Source: Pseudomonadota bacterium
Lineage (GTDB): Bacteria > Myxococcota_A > UBA796 > UBA9615
Direction: 5' to 3'
Length of the DNA stretch: 32,579 nt
NCBI GenBank assembly: GCA_024229515.1
Contig: JAAESI010000015.1
Location: 1-32,579 of the forward strand
Shown here: piece after piece, positions 9,088 to 16,967 of the stretch
Numbering within the stretch: position 1 is the first letter of the stretch
Layout: the number at the start of each line of letters is the position of its first letter
Made by a program: the position numbers and the translations under genes
Notes under the pieces: model-generated
Databases searched by the model: none
What the model was told of the DNA's origin: nothing
What the model saw: only the letters and a program-made list of their open reading frames with translations

Positions 9088-12000
9088 GTGCGCCCTGAGT
9101 GGCCTCGGGCGCCCCCGGTGCGTCAGAATGCTCAGGTGCTGCATCGCGCCTTGCTCCTGATCCTCGTCCTGCTCCTCCCGGCGGCCGCGTCCGCGAAGGA
9201 GCCCTGGGACGCCCCGTTCACCGACGACGTCGAAGGCGCCCTGGCGGCTGCGGCGGCCATGGACACGACGAACCGCGCCGGCGGATGGCCGCTGCTGGTC
9301 GAGTCCCGCTACGACGTCAACGACGAGAACCTGGTGACGCGCACCACCCGCGTCGTCACGCTCGTGATCGACCGCGACGGCGTCTCCGAGTACGGCAGCG
9401 TCGGCGCCTCCTGGGCCCCCTGGTACGAGTCCCCGGCGACGGTCCGAGCCCGGGTCATCAAGAAGGACGGCACCGTCGGAACCCTGGACCCGTCAACGCT
9501 GATGCAGCGCCGGATCGGCGGCGAAGCGGACATGTACTGGGACCGGCAGGTGCTCGAGGGGCCGCTCCCGGGCATCGAGATCGGCTCGCTCGTCGAGACA
9601 GAGGTGCGGGTCGAGCAGCACCGCCCCTTCTTCTCCGCCGGCAGCGTCACCCGCAGCTTCCTCGTGGGCAGCTCGGGCGCGTTGGTGCGGCGGGTGATCC
9701 TGGAGCACCCCAAGTCGACGAAGCTGAAGCTGTCGACGGACCTCCTCGATGCCCCCTCCAAGGCGACGGCGGACGGCCGACTGCGCCGTACCTGGGAGAT
9801 CTCTCCGGGACCCGTTCCGGAGGACTACGACCCCTGGCTCCCCGGGGATCTGCCGCAGTTCGGGGTGGTCGGCTTCTCGACCGGCTCCAGCTGGAAGGCG
9901 GTCGCCACCGCGTACGCCGAAGAGGTCGACGCCAAGCTCGCCGGGCAGGAGCTGCTGGAGCTCGCCACCGAAGCCGCGGGGGACGCGATCGGAGACCGCG
10001 ATGCCGTCGCCCAGCGGCTGCTGAGCTGGGTGCAGCGGGAGGTGCGCTACACGGGCCTGGAGCTCGGAGAGAACGCCCTGATTCCGATGTTCCCGCTGAG
10101 CACGCTGGAGCGCGGCTTCGGTGACTGCAAGGATCAGTCGACGCTGCTGACGGGCATGCTCCGGGCGCTCGGCTACGAGGCCGATCTGGCGCTCTTGAGC
10201 GCGAGCGGACGCCGCGACGTGGATCCCGCCCTGCCCGGTCTGGGGGGCTTCGACCACGCGATCGTCGTGGTCCGCGGCGAAGGCGAACCGATGTGGATCG
10301 ACCCCACCAACCGGTTCTTCCGGGCCGGCCGCGTGGGGGTGGCGCTGGAGGATCGACTCGCGCTCATCGCCCACCCCGCGAGCAAGGGGCTGGTGCCCAT
10401 CGCCGCCTCGGGCATCGCCGACAACGGCTGGGTCGAGACCCGCACGCTGCGCATCGAAGACGAGGGCTCCTCCACACTGCACGAGCGCACGCTGTACAGC
10501 GGCTGGAACGAGGCGGAGATCCGCGGCGGCTACACCGGCACGACCGACAAGGCGCGGCGCGACTACCTCACCGACTACGTGGTCAACCGCTACGAATCGG
10601 GCGAGCTGACCGAGCTGACCGTGTCGGACCCGGACGACCTGGACATCCCCTTCTCGCTGGATCTCGAGGCGACGGGGGTGGGGCTCGCCTGGTCCGAGGA
10701 CGACGAGGCGTGGGCACGACTCCCGATGACGTCGCTGTTCCGCAACCTCGACGACTTCTTCTGGATCGAGCCGGAGGACGGGGAGCGCACCGCCGACCTC
10801 TACTACTACGGCCCCTACACGGGCGTGCTCGAGTACGTGGTCCATCCCCCCGCCGGCTACGTGGTCCAGGAGGCCCCCGAACCGGAGGAGTTCTCGGGGG
10901 GCCCGTTCACCTACGTCAGCACCGTGACGAACCAGGACGACGGGTCGGTGCGGGTCCGCTTCGAGTCGTCGATGGCGGGGCGACGGTTCACCCCCGAGGA
11001 TCAGGTCGCGATGCGGGAAGCGCTGTCGGCGCTGAACCGACCGGACCCGCCGTACCTGCACTTCGTGCACCGCAGCAAGCAGCTGGCCGACGCGGGGAAG
11101 CTCGACGAGGCGATCGAGGCGGCGCGCGGCGGTCGAGAGACCGAGTCGGCGCTGGCGGACGTGCGGCTGGCCGAGCTCCTGCTCACGGCGGGCGCAGGCG
11201 AGGCGGCGCAGATGGTGGCGGCGCGCGCGACGAAGACGAACCCGGAGCTTCCGCGGGCGTGGCGGCTGCTGGCGTGGGCGCGGCAGCACGATGAGTTGGG
11301 GCGGCGCCTGGCGCCGGGCTGGGACAGGGACGGCTCGATCGTGGCGTACAAGAAGGCGCTCGAGCTGAACGAACAGGACTGGATCGCCAGGGCGGACCTC
11401 TCGATCGTGCTGGAGCACGACTTGCTGGGGCAGCGGTACGGGAGGGGGGCCGACGTCGAGGCGTCGATCGAAGAGCTCCAGACGCTCCGTTCGCAGTGGG
11501 AAGTCCCCACCTTCGAGGACAACCTGCTCGCGAACCTGTTCCGGATCGGTGACTTCGAAGAGTTGCGCAAGCTCGTGCCCCAGATCGGCACCGGGACCAA
11601 CAGCAGCCTGCTGGTCGCGGCGGCAGCGACGGAGAACCCCGAGGCGGCGCTGCTGGCGGCCCGTCGGGAGACGACGACCGAGGGCGAGCGCACCGAGCTG
11701 CTCTCGGCGGCGTACCTGGACCTGTACGCGACGGGTCGATTCGAGGCCGCCGCGGACCTGCTCGATCAGATCGCGGAGGACGACGGCGGGGCCGAGGGGC
11801 GCGAGATCCGTCGCATCCTCCGCCGGGCGGCGACGTTGGACATCTCGGACTCGCCGAAGAACCCGAGCGACACGGTCCTGCTGTGGCTGAAGACGGTGAT
11901 GGACCCGGACCTGAGCCTGGAGGCCTACGGCGAGCTGCTGTCGGCTCCGGCGATGGAGCGGATGACCGAGGAGCGGATGCGGAGCTGGCAGGGCGACCTG

Positions 12001-13155
12001 GCGGCTGAGCTGGCGCCCACGTTGAACGACAACGGCATGAGCCCGGACGCGGCCATGGCGATGATCCTGGCGGGCATCGAACTGCGGGAAGAGACGCTGG
12101 ACAAGCGCACGGTCGCGGTCCGCATGAGCGTGGGGCTGGGCGGCGACAGCACCGCCGAGACGCTGGTCCTGCTGAAGGAGAAAGGGCGCTGGGGGCTGCT
12201 CGGCGCGGGCGACTTCTGGGAGCCGCTGGGCGATCACGCCGCCTCCCTCGTGGAGAGCAAGCCGGACGTGGCGCGGCGTCTGCTGCAGGTCGCGGGGGCC
12301 GAGCTGGCCGTCGACGTGGAGCTGGCGGCGATGGTGTTCCGTCGTGCGTTGAAGGTCACCGGGCCGGAAGGCACGACGTTGGCCGCGGCGGTGCTGTCGT
12401 GCTTCGAGCCGCGCACCGAGTGCGCCGCGACGATTCAGGAAGGGCTGGAGCTTTTCGAGACGGAGTCAGGGCAGGGTCTGGCGACCATGCACCTGGGGGA
12501 GCTGTTGACGGAGCTGGAGGACTGGGGCGCTGCGGCCGAGTTCTTCCGAGGGCTGTGGGCCGAGTCGGACGACCGCGGCAGCTGGGGTCCGGTGCTGGTG
12601 CGGCTGCTGCTGTCGGCCGGCGACCCCGAGGAGGCCAAGCTGGTCGCGGAGGCGACCATCGAAGGGGCGTCCGATCCGACCCAGGCCGAGCTGGAGCTGC
12701 AGCTGGCGCAGCAGGAGCACGACGCGGATCTGGCGGCGGCGATCGCGACGATGGGTGCGATCCAGGAGCACGACCCGACTCGGAACTACGCGAACAACCG
12801 GGCCTGGTACCGGCTCATCGTGGGGCAGCCGGGGCCGGAAGCGACCGAGGAGGCCCAGAAGGCGGCGCGGGACGGAAGCTCGTCCTCGTGGCACACGTTG
12901 GCGACCGCGTACGTCGAAGAGGGGCGCGCGGCGGAGGCTCACGACGCGCTCCTGCGGGCGATGTCGGCCGGGGATCGCAGCCGGCCGAGCTCCGATGACT
13001 GGTACGTGATCGGGCGGATCGCGCAGCTGTACGGCGAACCAGAGGCGGCGCGGCGGGCGTTCGAGCGGGTGCAGAAGCCGACTCGACCCAACCAGCACGA
13101 CAGCACCTGGGAGCTGGCGACGCGACGGCTGACCGAGCTGGTCGAGGGGCCCTAG
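9088..13155 (+). CDS. DUF3857-transglutaminase-TPR exported protein
   Basis: Up to 1355 residues. A signal peptide (LLLILVLLLPAAASA) lies at about residues 20-36. GTG 9088 has TAGGAG seven bases upstream; GTGs at 9118 and 9136 are possible and would shorten the N-terminus. DUF3857 spans about 65-240. A transglutaminase-like domain follows at about 310-410 with an intact triad: C347 (GDCKDQ), H390 (FDHA) and D405 (WIDPT), numbered from 9088. A beta-rich region continues to about 640, then about 700 residues of TPR/helical repeats rich in Ala, Glu and Leu run to the end. Proteins of this architecture are periplasmic and common in Bacteroidota and Myxococcota; the substrate is not known. The gap to the DUF4384-like gene is 9 bases and to the next gene 3 bases. 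Confidence 0.88.
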   Translation: MRPEWPRAPPVRQNAQVLHRALLLILVLLLPAAASAKEPWDAPFTDDVEGALAAAAAMDTTNRAGGWPLLVESRYDVNDENLVTRTTRVVTLVIDRDGVSEYGSVGASWAPWYESPATVRARVIKKDGTVGTLDPSTLMQRRIGGEADMYWDRQVLEGPLPGIEIGSLVETEVRVEQHRPFFSAGSVTRSFLVGSSGALVRRVILEHPKSTKLKLSTDLLDAPSKATADGRLRRTWEISPGPVPEDYDPWLPGDLPQFGVVGFSTGSSWKAVATAYAEEVDAKLAGQELLELATEAAGDAIGDRDAVAQRLLSWVQREVRYTGLELGENALIPMFPLSTLERGFGDCKDQSTLLTGMLRALGYEADLALLSASGRRDVDPALPGLGGFDHAIVVVRGEGEPMWIDPTNRFFRAGRVGVALEDRLALIAHPASKGLVPIAASGIADNGWVETRTLRIEDEGSSTLHERTLYSGWNEAEIRGGYTGTTDKARRDYLTDYVVNRYESGELTELTVSDPDDLDIPFSLDLEATGVGLAWSEDDEAWARLPMTSLFRNLDDFFWIEPEDGERTADLYYYGPYTGVLEYVVHPPAGYVVQEAPEPEEFSGGPFTYVSTVTNQDDGSVRVRFESSMAGRRFTPEDQVAMREALSALNRPDPPYLHFVHRSKQLADAGKLDEAIEAARGGRETESALADVRLAELLLTAGAGEAAQMVAARATKTNPELPRAWRLLAWARQHDELGRRLAPGWDRDGSIVAYKKALELNEQDWIARADLSIVLEHDLLGQRYGRGADVEASIEELQTLRSQWEVPTFEDNLLANLFRIGDFEELRKLVPQIGTGTNSSLLVAAAATENPEAALLAARRETTTEGERTELLSAAYLDLYATGRFEAAADLLDQIAEDDGGAEGREIRRILRRAATLDISDSPKNPSDTVLLWLKTVMDPDLSLEAYGELLSAPAMERMTEERMRSWQGDLAAELAPTLNDNGMSPDAAMAMILAGIELREETLDKRTVAVRMSVGLGGDSTAETLVLLKEKGRWGLLGAGDFWEPLGDHAASLVESKPDVARRLLQVAGAELAVDVELAAMVFRRALKVTGPEGTTLAAAVLSCFEPRTECAATIQEGLELFETESGQGLATMHLGELLTELEDWGAAAEFFRGLWAESDDRGSWGPVLVRLLLSAGDPEEAKLVAEATIEGASDPTQAELELQLAQQEHDADLAAAIATMGAIQEHDPTRNYANNRAWYRLIVGQPGPEATEEAQKAARDGSSSSWHTLATAYVEEGRAAEAHDALLRAMSAGDRSRPSSDDWYVIGRIAQLYGEPEAARRAFERVQKPTRPNQHDSTWELATRRLTELVEGP

Positions 13156-13158
13156 TCG

Positions 13159-14385
13159 ATGCACGCGGTCATCATCGGAGCGGGGATCACGGGCGCCTTG
13201 GCGGCCCACGAGCTGCTCCTGCGCGGCGTCGAGGTCACGATCCTGGAGGCGCGAAGCAAGGGCAGCGGCAGCAGCTCGCGGTCGGCGGCGTGCATTCGTC
13301 AGCAGTGGTCGACCCCGGCGACGGTCCGGGCGATGCGGTACGCGATGCGCTCGTACGACCGCTTCCTCGAGGAGTTCGGCTGCTCGGCCGACGTCATCGA
13401 GCCGGTGGTCCACAACGGGTACCTCTTCCTACACAAGGACGGCGCGGCGTGGGCGGCGGCCCGGGAGCGGGTGGCGATGCAGCAGGCCCACGGGCTCAGC
13501 GACGTCGAAGCGTTGGAGCCGGGGGCGTTGGCGGAGCGGTTTCCGCGGGTGGATGCCTCGATCCTGCAGGGCGCGACGTTCTGTCCCTCGGACGGCTTCC
13601 TGAGGCCGGACGTGGTGTACATGGAGGGGTTTCGCCGGGTGGCGGAGCTCGGGGGCACGCTGCTGCAGAACTGGCGCGTCATGAGCGGCCTGCACGATGC
13701 GGCGGGGCGACTGACGGCGGTGGTGAGCGACGACGGCCGGGAGGCAGCGGGGGACGTGTTCATCAACGCGACGAACGCGTGGGCGCCGCGGCTGTCCCAG
13801 CGGCTGGGCGGGGTCGAGTTGCCGATCGCACCGCTGAAGCGGTACCTGTACTTCGTGCACCGGGCGGGGGTGGAGGCCTCCGAGATGGTCGATTGGCCGA
13901 TGACGATCACGCCGTCGCGGGCGTACTGCCGGCCGGAGAACCCGGACCAGCTGCTGGCGGGGTGGGCCCATGCGACGGACCCGAAGCCGGAGTTCGACTG
14001 GTCGGATCAGGACCTGATCGAGCCGCCCTTCTTCCACAAGACGGGGCTCGACAACTTCGGGTTCCAGCTGTGGATGGAGTTGGCGGAGGCGATGCCCGCG
14101 ATCGGGGAGTTCGGGGGGATTGAAGCGACGACGGCGGGGTTCTACGCGGTGACGCCGGACCACAACCCGATCCTCGGGTTCGACCCGAAGCAGCCGGCGC
14201 TGCTGCACGCGGCCGGCTTCTCGGGTCACGGGGCGATGCTGGGGCCGTTCACGGCGAAGGCGATCGCGGCCATGGCGATCGCGGAGCGGACGTTGGAGTC
14301 CGTCGTCGTGGAAGACGAGGAGATCGACGTTCGAGCGATGCTGGTGGGGCGGGAGTTCGGCCACGCTGAGGGGATGGTGATCTGA
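13159..14385 (+). CDS. DAO-family FAD-dependent oxidoreductase
   Basis: 408 residues. The N-terminus is a Rossmann FAD-binding motif, IIGAGITGALAAHEL (GxGxxG at residues 7-12), with the acidic end of beta-2 in VTILEARSKG. The layout matches D-amino-acid oxidase/sarcosine oxidase beta-subunit-like enzymes (DAO family), including the C-terminal GAMLGPFTAKAIA segment that closes over FAD. RSAACIRQQW near residue 40 is the position that contacts flavin in SoxB-type proteins. The substrate is probably an amino acid or N-methylated/cyclic amine, oxidised in the cytoplasm; it cannot be read from sequence. It starts 3 bases after the TPR gene and its TGA shares a base with the deaminase ATG, so the two enzymes are likely co-translated. 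Confidence 0.85.
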   Translation: MHAVIIGAGITGALAAHELLLRGVEVTILEARSKGSGSSSRSAACIRQQWSTPATVRAMRYAMRSYDRFLEEFGCSADVIEPVVHNGYLFLHKDGAAWAAARERVAMQQAHGLSDVEALEPGALAERFPRVDASILQGATFCPSDGFLRPDVVYMEGFRRVAELGGTLLQNWRVMSGLHDAAGRLTAVVSDDGREAAGDVFINATNAWAPRLSQRLGGVELPIAPLKRYLYFVHRAGVEASEMVDWPMTITPSRAYCRPENPDQLLAGWAHATDPKPEFDWSDQDLIEPPFFHKTGLDNFGFQLWMELAEAMPAIGEFGGIEATTAGFYAVTPDHNPILGFDPKQPALLHAAGFSGHGAMLGPFTAKAIAAMAIAERTLESVVVEDEEIDVRAMLVGREFGHAEGMVI

Positions 14386-14825
14386 TGGGTGCAGACCGTT
14401 TCATGCAGGCGGCGATCGACGAGGCGCTGAAGGGGTTGTCCGAGGGCGGGATCCCGATCGGCTCGGTGCTGGTGCGCGGGGACGAGATCATCGGACGCGG
14501 GCACAACAAGCGGGTGCAGGAGGGGAACCCGATGGTGCACGCGGAGATCGACTGCCTGATGAACGCGGGGCGGGTCGGGAGCTACCGGGACACGGTGCTC
14601 TATTCGACCCTGAGCCCCTGCTACCTGTGCAGCGGGGCGGCGGTGCAGTTCCGGGTTCCGAAGGTGATCGTCGGGGAGAGCGTCACGTTCGCGGGCGCGC
14701 CGGACTGGCTGCGAAGCCATGGGATCGAGGTGGTGAACCTGGATCTGCCGGAGTGCATCTCGATGATGGAAGAGTTCATCAAGGCGCGGCCCGACCTTTG
14801 GAACGAGGACATCGGCGAGCTCTGA
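14385..14825 (+). CDS. Fungal-type cytosine deaminase / nucleoside deaminase
   Basis: 146 residues, zinc-dependent deaminase fold. Zinc ligands and catalytic Glu are intact: H52-A-E54 and P-C79-x-x-C82. Similarity to yeast cytosine deaminase (Fcy1) is visible along the whole chain: GGIPIGSVLV, GRGHNKRVQEG, LYSTLSPC, VGESVTFAG and the C-terminal RPDLWNEDIGEL, which in yeast is RPQDWFEDIGE and includes the active-site Asp (here D142). The expected reaction is cytosine (or an analogue such as isocytosine or a related aminopyrimidine) to the oxo base plus ammonia. Bacterial CodA-type cytosine deaminases belong to a different (amidohydrolase) fold. The gene is coupled by one-base overlaps on both sides. 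Confidence 0.87.
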   Translation: MGADRFMQAAIDEALKGLSEGGIPIGSVLVRGDEIIGRGHNKRVQEGNPMVHAEIDCLMNAGRVGSYRDTVLYSTLSPCYLCSGAAVQFRVPKVIVGESVTFAGAPDWLRSHGIEVVNLDLPECISMMEEFIKARPDLWNEDIGEL

Positions 14826-15124
14826 TGGGCGGAGTCGTGATCGGCGTCGTGCTCGCGGTGGTGGGGTTCATCTGGATCGCCCGGCTCGCGGCGCGGGCGC
14901 ACACGGTGATCGAGATGGCCGACGGAGCGGCGACCCTGGTGCGCGGCACGCTGCCTCCGGGGCTGCTCGGCGACCTCCAGGCGATCGCGCGGGACGCGAC
15001 GGGGACGGTCGAGCTGCGAGGGGGCGGTGCGTCGCTGAAGATCAGCAGCGAGGGGCTCAGCGAGGGGGCCGAGCAGCGGGTGCGGAACGTGGTGCTGCTG
15101 ATGCGCGACCGGATTCGGCCGTAG
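14825..15124 (+). CDS. Small membrane protein, DUF3634-like
   Basis: 99 residues from the ATG at 14825, whose A is the last base of the deaminase TGA. The first 20 residues form one transmembrane segment. The soluble part follows a pattern I recognise from DUF3634: a strand with an acidic turn (VIEMADGAATLVRG), then LPPGLLGDLQAIARDA, then VELRGGGASLKIS, then EGAEQRVRNVVLLMRDR. The family is small, membrane-anchored and uncharacterised. It is the last gene of the plus-strand run; the 51-bp repeat array begins 17 bases later. Confidence 0.6.
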   Translation: MGGVVIGVVLAVVGFIWIARLAARAHTVIEMADGAATLVRGTLPPGLLGDLQAIARDATGTVELRGGGASLKISSEGLSEGAEQRVRNVVLLMRDRIRP

Positions 15125-15140
15125 GGGTGGGCGGGGCGGC

Positions 15141-15575
15141 GCCAGCATCCCCGAAGCGCCTGCTTAGACAGGCGCAACGCCCACCCTCGCCGCCAGCATC
15201 CCCGAAGCACCTGCTTGGCCGCGCGCAACGCCGACCCTCGCCGCCAGCATCCCCGAAGCGCCTGCTTGGCCGCGCGCAACGCCCACCCTCGCCGCCAGGG
15301 TCCTCGAAGCGCCTGCCTGGCCGGGCGCAACGCCTGCCCTCGCCGCCAGCATCACCGAAGCGCCTGCGTGCCCGGGCGCAACGCCGACCCTCGCCGCCAG
15401 CATCTCCGAAGCGCCTGCGTACCCGGCGCAACGCCGACCCTGGGTGCGAGGGTCCTCGAAGCGCCTGCCTTTGCGGGCGCAACGCCGACCCTGGGCGCGA
15501 GGGTCCCCGAAGCGCCTGCGTGCCCGGGCGCAACGCCGACCCTCGCCGCCAGCATCCCCGAAGCGCCTGCTTGGG
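15141..15575 (+). repeat. Tandem array of 51-bp units (8 full plus one partial)
   Basis: Units start at 15141, 15192, 15243, 15294, 15345, 15396, 15446, 15497 and 15548 (partial). The period is 51 bases except for one 50-base unit at 15396. The core GAAGCGCCTGC and a downstream GCAACGCC are almost invariant. Each unit can fold around GCGCC...GGCGC; in the first unit the stem is a perfect GCGCCTG-6 nt-CAGGCGC (15156-15162 with 15169-15175). Units vary across their whole length, so there is no repeat/spacer division. The variant at 15441-15491 is, in reverse complement, identical at 46 of 51 positions to a unit right of the HUH gene (16975-17025). No gene is convincing here: all frames are open only because of the composition, and the 50-base unit breaks the frame. 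Confidence 0.9.
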
Positions 15576-15642
15576 CGTGGCGGTGGAGGTCAGACTCAGG
15601 AGGTCGAGCTCGTGCGACCGAAGCGGCCGTCCGGAACGAGGA

Positions 15643-15672
15643 CCCCCCGCTGAGAGAATTCCCAGCGGGGGG
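15643..15672. repeat. Perfect 10-bp inverted repeat
   Basis: CCCCCCGCTG (15643-15652) and CAGCGGGGGG (15663-15672) enclose a 10-base AT-rich loop. The stem is very stable. No T-run follows directly, so it may be an element end or an RNA structure rather than a terminator. Confidence 0.7.
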
Positions 15673-15713
15673 CAAGTTCAGGAGGAGAGCGCCCGATTCG
15701 CCTCCTAAACCCT

Positions 15714-15754
15714 CCGAGGTGCCCCGTGCCGTGACGCACCTCGGATTTTCATTT
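15714..15754 (+). terminator. Candidate intrinsic terminator
   Basis: CCGAGGTGC (15714-15722) pairs perfectly with GCACCTCGG (15736-15744) across a 13-base loop and is followed by ATTTTCATTT. It could end transcripts of the long plus-strand gene run that read through the 51-bp array, insulating the HUH gene at 15968. The loop is large and the T-run is interrupted. Confidence 0.45.
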
Positions 15755-15967
15755 CCTCGTGTGCGGCCGAAGCTCACTCACACTTCTTGGGACACCGGTG
15801 TTCTCAGCGGGTTCCGAAAAAGTGACGAGTTTGTTGGGCGGGGCATTCGATCGCGTAGAAGCCACCAGGCGCGGCCAGACCGACCGAGACAGCGGACAGG
15901 CCGCCTCCGGCTCAGATTTCTTCAGATTCTTTGAGACTGTTCCCCAAGTTCTTCCGTCCTGGGGGGC

Positions 15968-16912
15968 ATGAAGAACCTCGCTTGGCATATCACCATGAAG
16001 TTGACCGACCACCGGGTGCTGGTGCGCTCCCCAGCGGAGCGTCGCGCCCTCAGCCGATGCGTGTGGGCACGCGGAGTCACGACGGCCGACGTCCTGACGT
16101 TCCGCTCAGCCGACACCCACGTTCATCTCCTGTACGGCGGAGACCGAAAGACCGCGGGGCGCCTGGCGCATGACATTGAGGTGTCGATGCGTTGGCAGCT
16201 CGAGCTCCCAATTCAGTTCGAACCGGCCCGGATTCCTCCGGTCGGCGATCAGAACCACCTCCGCCGGAGCTTCGATTACGTCGTCCGGCAGGACCTCCGG
16301 CACTCGCTCGACGCCGATCCGTTGCACGAAGGAGGCAACCTCCTGGACCTGCTTGGCATGCGGGTCGCAGGACTGGCGGCCGTCGCGTCGGTGCGGAAGA
16401 TGCTCCCCCGCATCGATCGCGCGCACCTGGTGTCACTGTTTCGGGAGGGACTGCCCGGCGTGCCGGAGTCGGCGTTCTCGGAGGCTTCCGAGTTCGCCGA
16501 GGCGGGTCTGGAACAGTTGTACGAGGCGGCTTGCTCGGCCGGCTGTGTCCGGCAGCTCGAAGGCCGAAACTCAGCCCGCATGGCGGCCAAGATTGCGGCC
16601 GTCCAGGTCGGCAGCGGCTTCGCCCCCACCCGCCGGGTCGCGCGAATCCTCGGCATCTGCCCGAGTCGGGTACGGAGGATGCGACAGCGGGACGTGGATC
16701 CCCGTCTCATCACCGCCATTCGGAGGCAGCTCCATCTTCGCGCCCATCTCCCGCAGGTCCCCAGGCCGATGACCAACGCCGAAGATGACCGCCCTGGCCC
16801 GTCGTCCGCCCTCCCCCCGGCCTTTGCACGGAGTCGCCCAACCGGAAGTCGAGTGCGCAGATCCCCGCGGGAACGTCCTGAAGCCCGGCGCCGGAGGCTC
16901 CCGCGCCGGTAG
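15968..16912 (+). CDS. HUH (Y1, RAYT-like) transposase-related protein with C-terminal HTH
   Basis: 314 residues. The opening WHITMK resembles the WHVT-R strand of IS200/RAYT proteins. THVHLL at residues 50-55 gives the HUH pair H51 and H53. NHLRRSFDYVVRQDLRH holds a Tyr (Y104) at the place of the catalytic Tyr, in the slot of the RAYT YIxxNPVRAG helix, followed by a DPLHEGGNLLDLLG segment like the DPxxWxWSSYRALLG of those proteins. Residues about 205-252 (MAAKIAAVQ...VARILGICPSRVRRM) look like a helix-turn-helix. The last 55 residues are basic and low-complexity. RAYTs cut and move REP hairpins; here the gene lies between oppositely oriented 51-bp arrays. The start at 15968 follows a GGGGGG stretch; ATG 15995 would lose WHIT. 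Divergent sequence: family membership is likely, activity is unproven. Confidence 0.7.
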   Translation: MKNLAWHITMKLTDHRVLVRSPAERRALSRCVWARGVTTADVLTFRSADTHVHLLYGGDRKTAGRLAHDIEVSMRWQLELPIQFEPARIPPVGDQNHLRRSFDYVVRQDLRHSLDADPLHEGGNLLDLLGMRVAGLAAVASVRKMLPRIDRAHLVSLFREGLPGVPESAFSEASEFAEAGLEQLYEAACSAGCVRQLEGRNSARMAAKIAAVQVGSGFAPTRRVARILGICPSRVRRMRQRDVDPRLITAIRRQLHLRAHLPQVPRPMTNAEDDRPGPSSALPPAFARSRPTGSRVRRSPRERPEARRRRLPRR

Positions 16913-16921
16913 GTGCTCGCG

Positions 16922-16967
16922 GAGGGTCCGCGTTGAGCCTGGAAAGGCAGGCTCAACGCGGACCCTC
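16922..16967. repeat. Perfect 20-bp inverted repeat within the first right-hand unit
   Basis: Bases 16922-16941 are perfectly complementary to 16948-16967 with a six-base loop (GAAAGG). This makes the longest hairpin I found in the window. It starts nine bases after the HUH gene stop and lies inside the first right-hand 51-bp unit, so it may be both the terminator-like end of that gene and a substrate-like element end. Confidence 0.85.

Larger units (their letters stand above)
15576..15967. other. Gene-free leader with several hairpins
   Basis: This 392-base stretch separates the repeat array from the HUH-protein gene. It holds three successive inverted repeats between 15643 and 15744 (listed separately where distinct, plus AGGAGG at 15680-15685 with CCTCCT at 15701-15706). 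From about 15745 on it is less GC-rich than the rest of the window. I see no credible gene in it. It may contain the left end of the RAYT-like element and the promoter of the gene at 15968. Confidence 0.6.

Noticed and set aside
11397..11413. Second sigma-54-like element (GG-N10-GC) inside the TPR gene
   Set aside because: Only the GG and TTGC ends fit; the TGGCAC core is missing and it lies inside coding sequence.
15141..15575. CRISPR array
   Set aside because: The period is regular, but unit similarity extends across all 51 bases with no unique spacers, and no cas gene is nearby.
15127..15708. Repeat protein encoded by the 51-bp array (either strand)
   Set aside because: Several frames are open because the array lacks A/T-rich stops; a 50-base unit shifts frame without loss of the DNA repeat, and there is no start signal or recognisable fold.
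16106..16956. Minus-strand frames opposite the HUH gene
   Set aside because: No domain or start signal; the plus-strand frame carries the HUH, Tyr and HTH motifs.
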